DNA of 7,160 nt from Crocinitomicaceae bacterium (GTDB lineage: Bacteria; Bacteroidota; Bacteroidia; Flavobacteriales_D; Crocinitomicaceae), in the NCBI GenBank assembly GCA_015662935.1, contig DQTF01000244.1:1-7160 (forward strand). Reading direction: 5' to 3'. Below the pieces are notes generated by a model. It made no database searches. It was not told where the DNA came from and saw only the letters and a list, made by a program, of their open reading frames with translations. Position 1 is the stretch's first letter. Each line of letters opens with the position of its first letter. This document shows, piece after piece, positions 4,946 through 7,160 of the stretch. Both the position numbers and the translations under genes were made by a program.

Positions 4946-5928
4946 TGAACGTTGAAGCTATATTTGAAGAATTCACAAAAAAGAGAATAGTTGTTCTCGG
5001 AGATGTGATGATAGATGCTTACTTACGAGGAAAAGTTACTCGTGTAAGCCCAGAAGCACCTGTGCCAATAATCGAACTTTCTAAAAGTGAAGATAGGTTA
5101 GGCGGTGCTGCAAATGTAGCATTGAATCTTTTAGCATTAGGAGCAACGCCCATTCTTTGTGCAATTATTGGCGAAGATGATGGAGGAACAAAGTTCAATG
5201 AGTTGTTGAATAAAAGAGCATTGTCTTCTAAAGGAATTGTACAGTCTTCTCAAAGAAAAACAACAATAAAAACACGTGTGATTGGTAATAATCAACATTT
5301 GTTGAGGATTGATGATGAGGATGTAAAAGCAATAAATAGTAATCAAGAAAATGCAATCATTCAACGAGTAGAAGAGTTGATTAAGGATGGAATTGACGCC
5401 ATCATTATGGAAGATTACAATAAAGGTTTATTAACACCAAGAGTAATTGCAGAGGTTATTTCTTTAGCAAATAAAAATGAGGTCATCGTTACGGTTGATC
5501 CTAAGAAAGAAAATTTCTTTGAGTTTAAAAATGTTACTTTATTCAAACCTAATTTAAAGGAACTTAAAGAAGGATTGAACTGTGATTTTGATTTCCCTGA
5601 TGATAAGACTGCTTTCGAAAAGGCAATTGACCAATTGGAAAGTAAATTGAATAACAAAATTAGTTTTGTCACACTTTCAGAAGATGGTGTTTTTATCAAA
5701 CAAGAGAATCAGAAAGACTACTTGCCTGCACATATTCGAAATATTTCAGATGTTAGTGGAGCAGGGGATACGGTAATTTCAGTAGCTACACTCTGTTTGA
5801 CTGCAGGTCTTTCTCTAAAACATATTGCAGAAATTGCCAATTTATCTGGAGGGCTTGTGTGCGAGCACAGCGGTGTGGTTCCAATCGATAGAGAATTGTT
5901 AATCAGTGAGGTTAAAAAGATTGTTTGA
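4945..5928 (+). CDS. rfaE1: PfkB-family sugar kinase, D-glycero-beta-D-manno-heptose-7-phosphate kinase-like (RfaE1/HldA)
   Basis: The 327 residues match the N-terminal kinase domain of RfaE/HldE, which phosphorylates heptose 7-phosphate at C1 on the way to ADP-heptose for the LPS core. Seen are VLGDVMIDAYLRGKVTRVSPEAPVP (17-41), the family-typical opening; RLGGAANVALNLLALGA (51-67), the PfkB signature 1; IIGEDDGG (74-81); DYNKGLLTP (157-165); VDPK (184-187); KPNLKEL (201-207); and DVSGAGDT (269-276) with catalytic D275 and the GAGD anion hole. The C-terminal nucleotidyltransferase domain of the roughly 477-residue E. coli HldE is absent, so the adenylyl step would need a separate gene. The start overlaps the aminotransferase stop by one base, and the next gene begins one base after its stop, so all three are one transcript. 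The sugar-phosphate substrate is inferred from similarity; another PfkB sugar is possible. Confidence 0.88.
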   Translation: MNVEAIFEEFTKKRIVVLGDVMIDAYLRGKVTRVSPEAPVPIIELSKSEDRLGGAANVALNLLALGATPILCAIIGEDDGGTKFNELLNKRALSSKGIVQSSQRKTTIKTRVIGNNQHLLRIDDEDVKAINSNQENAIIQRVEELIKDGIDAIIMEDYNKGLLTPRVIAEVISLANKNEVIVTVDPKKENFFEFKNVTLFKPNLKELKEGLNCDFDFPDDKTAFEKAIDQLESKLNNKISFVTLSEDGVFIKQENQKDYLPAHIRNISDVSGAGDTVISVATLCLTAGLSLKHIAEIANLSGGLVCEHSGVVPIDRELLISEVKKIV

Positions 5929-5929
5929 T

Positions 5930-7160
5930 ATGACCATCAAAGAAATTCGTGAAAAGATTAACCTCTTAATTTATGACAAGAAGAAAAAAGTTCTTGCTGG
6001 GTTAACGATCATGAACATAATCGTATCATTGGTTGCGCTTTGTACATTAGTATATTATTACGGGTTTCAGTTGACTGATTTCTCCAAAGATTTATGTTTT
6101 AAAGTACTAGAATTCAGTTTTGCATTCTATATTTTACGATTTTTAATCAAAGTATTCTTCGATTTTCATCCGCCTACATTTATTCGGAACAACTGGTTCG
6201 AAGCATCTATAATTGGTTTTTTATTGATAGAAGGAATTTCGTACAACTTCTTCGATACAATGATTATTGAGCGATTTTTTATCTATCTCGGATTCAAAGA
6301 GTTTGGCGCATTTTCAATGGTATTCGTTCAGCTATTTATCTTCGTTTTAATTCTTAACAGCCTATTCAAGCAAAGGAATTTTAAGCCGTGGATGAAGATT
6401 CATCCTGGTTGGTTGTTTACGATTTCTATTGGTATGATGACATTGATTGGAGGACTACTTTTGATGCTTCCAGAAATGTCAAGAATTGAGGGAGGAATGG
6501 GATTCATTGATTCTCTATTCTTGTCTATGTCTTCTGTGAGTGTGACTGGTTTAAGTCCTGTCGATTTAGCAAGTGATTTAACGTTTAAAGGACAGGTCAT
6601 TGTTTTGATAATGATTAAGTTAGGAGGGCTAAATACCATTGCTTTTGGAGCGTTAATGTTGATTGTTGCTAAGTTTGGAGTGGGAATTAAATACCATGAA
6701 GTGATCGAAGATTTTGTGAATAAAGATTCGATTCTAAATGCGAAATCAATGCTTGCCAAAATAGTTCTTTGGGCAACGACCATCGAGATTATAGGCATCA
6801 TCATTCTGTTTATTGGTTTCGGAAACGAAGGAGTGTTTGCAGATACAGGCAATCGGTTTTTCCAGGCAGTATTCCACGGAGTATCGGGATTTAATAACGC
6901 AGGTCTATCTACTTTGAGTGGAGGAGTGATGCATCCGGATGTCATCAATAATACCTTTGTACATACAGTGATTATGATTCTCTTCTTCTTCGGAGGATTC
7001 GGAATGATCTACATGTTCGATTTATTTGAAATCAAACGACTAAGAGAAAGAATGCGTAAACCTTGGAAAACGATAGAATTTGGCACCAAAATTTCACTTT
7101 ATTTCACTTCAGGGCTATTGATATTCGGGGCGTTGATTTTTATCATTTTTGAATGGAACA
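5930..7160 (+). CDS. trkH: TrkH/KtrB-family potassium uptake protein with N-terminal membrane extension, 3' truncated by window
   Basis: The first 410 residues are present; the frame stays open to the window edge. The start ATG is one base after the kinase stop (TGA-T-ATG). The TrkH core begins near HPGWLFTISIGMM (158-170). The first pore loop is MSSVSVTGLSPVD (200-212) with the TGL filter motif. The second is FHGVSGFNNAGLSTL (315-329), matching the usual SAFNNAG motif with G for A. The third and fourth pore repeats would lie beyond the window. The block that usually reads QIGGLGIMTF reads KLGGLNTIAF (230-239). Before the core lies a roughly 155-residue extension with about four hydrophobic segments (near 22-46, 57-78, 90-106 and 115-147), longer than a plain TrkH start. 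It acts in the inner membrane as the ion-conducting subunit for K+ uptake and normally needs a TrkA/KtrA regulator, not seen here. The family is firm; the role of the extension is unknown. Confidence 0.92.
   Translation, partial: MTIKEIREKINLLIYDKKKKVLAGLTIMNIIVSLVALCTLVYYYGFQLTDFSKDLCFKVLEFSFAFYILRFLIKVFFDFHPPTFIRNNWFEASIIGFLLIEGISYNFFDTMIIERFFIYLGFKEFGAFSMVFVQLFIFVLILNSLFKQRNFKPWMKIHPGWLFTISIGMMTLIGGLLLMLPEMSRIEGGMGFIDSLFLSMSSVSVTGLSPVDLASDLTFKGQVIVLIMIKLGGLNTIAFGALMLIVAKFGVGIKYHEVIEDFVNKDSILNAKSMLAKIVLWATTIEIIGIIILFIGFGNEGVFADTGNRFFQAVFHGVSGFNNAGLSTLSGGVMHPDVINNTFVHTVIMILFFFGGFGMIYMFDLFEIKRLRERMRKPWKTIEFGTKISLYFTSGLLIFGALIFIIFEWN

Noticed and set aside
5137..5699. Two minus-strand open frames within the kinase gene
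   Set aside because: Both lie inside a clear PfkB-family coding sequence on the other strand and show no domain or start signal.
6400..6948. Long open frame (182 codons) on the minus strand inside trkH
   Set aside because: It is fully antisense to a strongly supported TrkH coding region, and its translation has no recognisable domain and a shadow-like composition rich in Pro, Ile and Asn.

Overview
The window looks like an ordinary chromosomal stretch from a low-GC member of the Bacteroidota, probably Flavobacteriales. Four things support this: a secreted protein with a C-terminal type IX secretion (T9SS) sorting domain, A/T-rich leaders without clear Shine-Dalgarno sequences, a Bacteroidota-type promoter (TTG, spacer, TAnnTTTG), and the style of the acyltransferase pair. 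The exact genus cannot be told from the sequence. I see no mobile element, CRISPR array, tRNA or rRNA.

Layout, left to right. (1) At 1-339 is the 3' end of a TPMT-like SAM-dependent methyltransferase (+). (2) A 194-bp intergenic region carries a possible promoter and small repeats. It is followed at 534-1130 by a complete ECF-type sigma factor (+) with no anti-sigma partner beside it. (3) A strong hairpin at 1151-1185 can terminate transcription from both sides, because the next gene converges on it. (4) The minus strand then holds, in transcription order, a PlsC-like acyltransferase (3612-2791), a GNAT/OlsB-like N-acyltransferase (2789-1878) and a secreted cupredoxin (1831-1205). The two acyltransferases are one base apart and form a plausible two-step amino-acid-lipid (glycine- or ornithine-lipid type) pathway. 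(5) A divergent regulatory region (about 3613-3751) has a good promoter for the plus-strand operon, a perfect DnaA box inside an inverted repeat, and a small palindrome. (6) The plus-strand operon is a class I aminotransferase (3752-4945), a PfkB/RfaE1-like heptose-phosphate kinase (4945-5928) and a TrkH-like potassium transporter (5930 to the window edge). Stop and start codons overlap by one base or are one base apart.

Most of this is recognisable housekeeping. The points most worth a second look are the roughly 155-residue membrane extension on the TrkH protein, which resembles a degenerate S1-S4 sensor-like module; the paired acyltransferases, whose lipid product is unknown; the cupredoxin with complete copper ligands fused to a T9SS tail; and the motif-dense divergent intergenic region. 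I found no convincing wholly new system.
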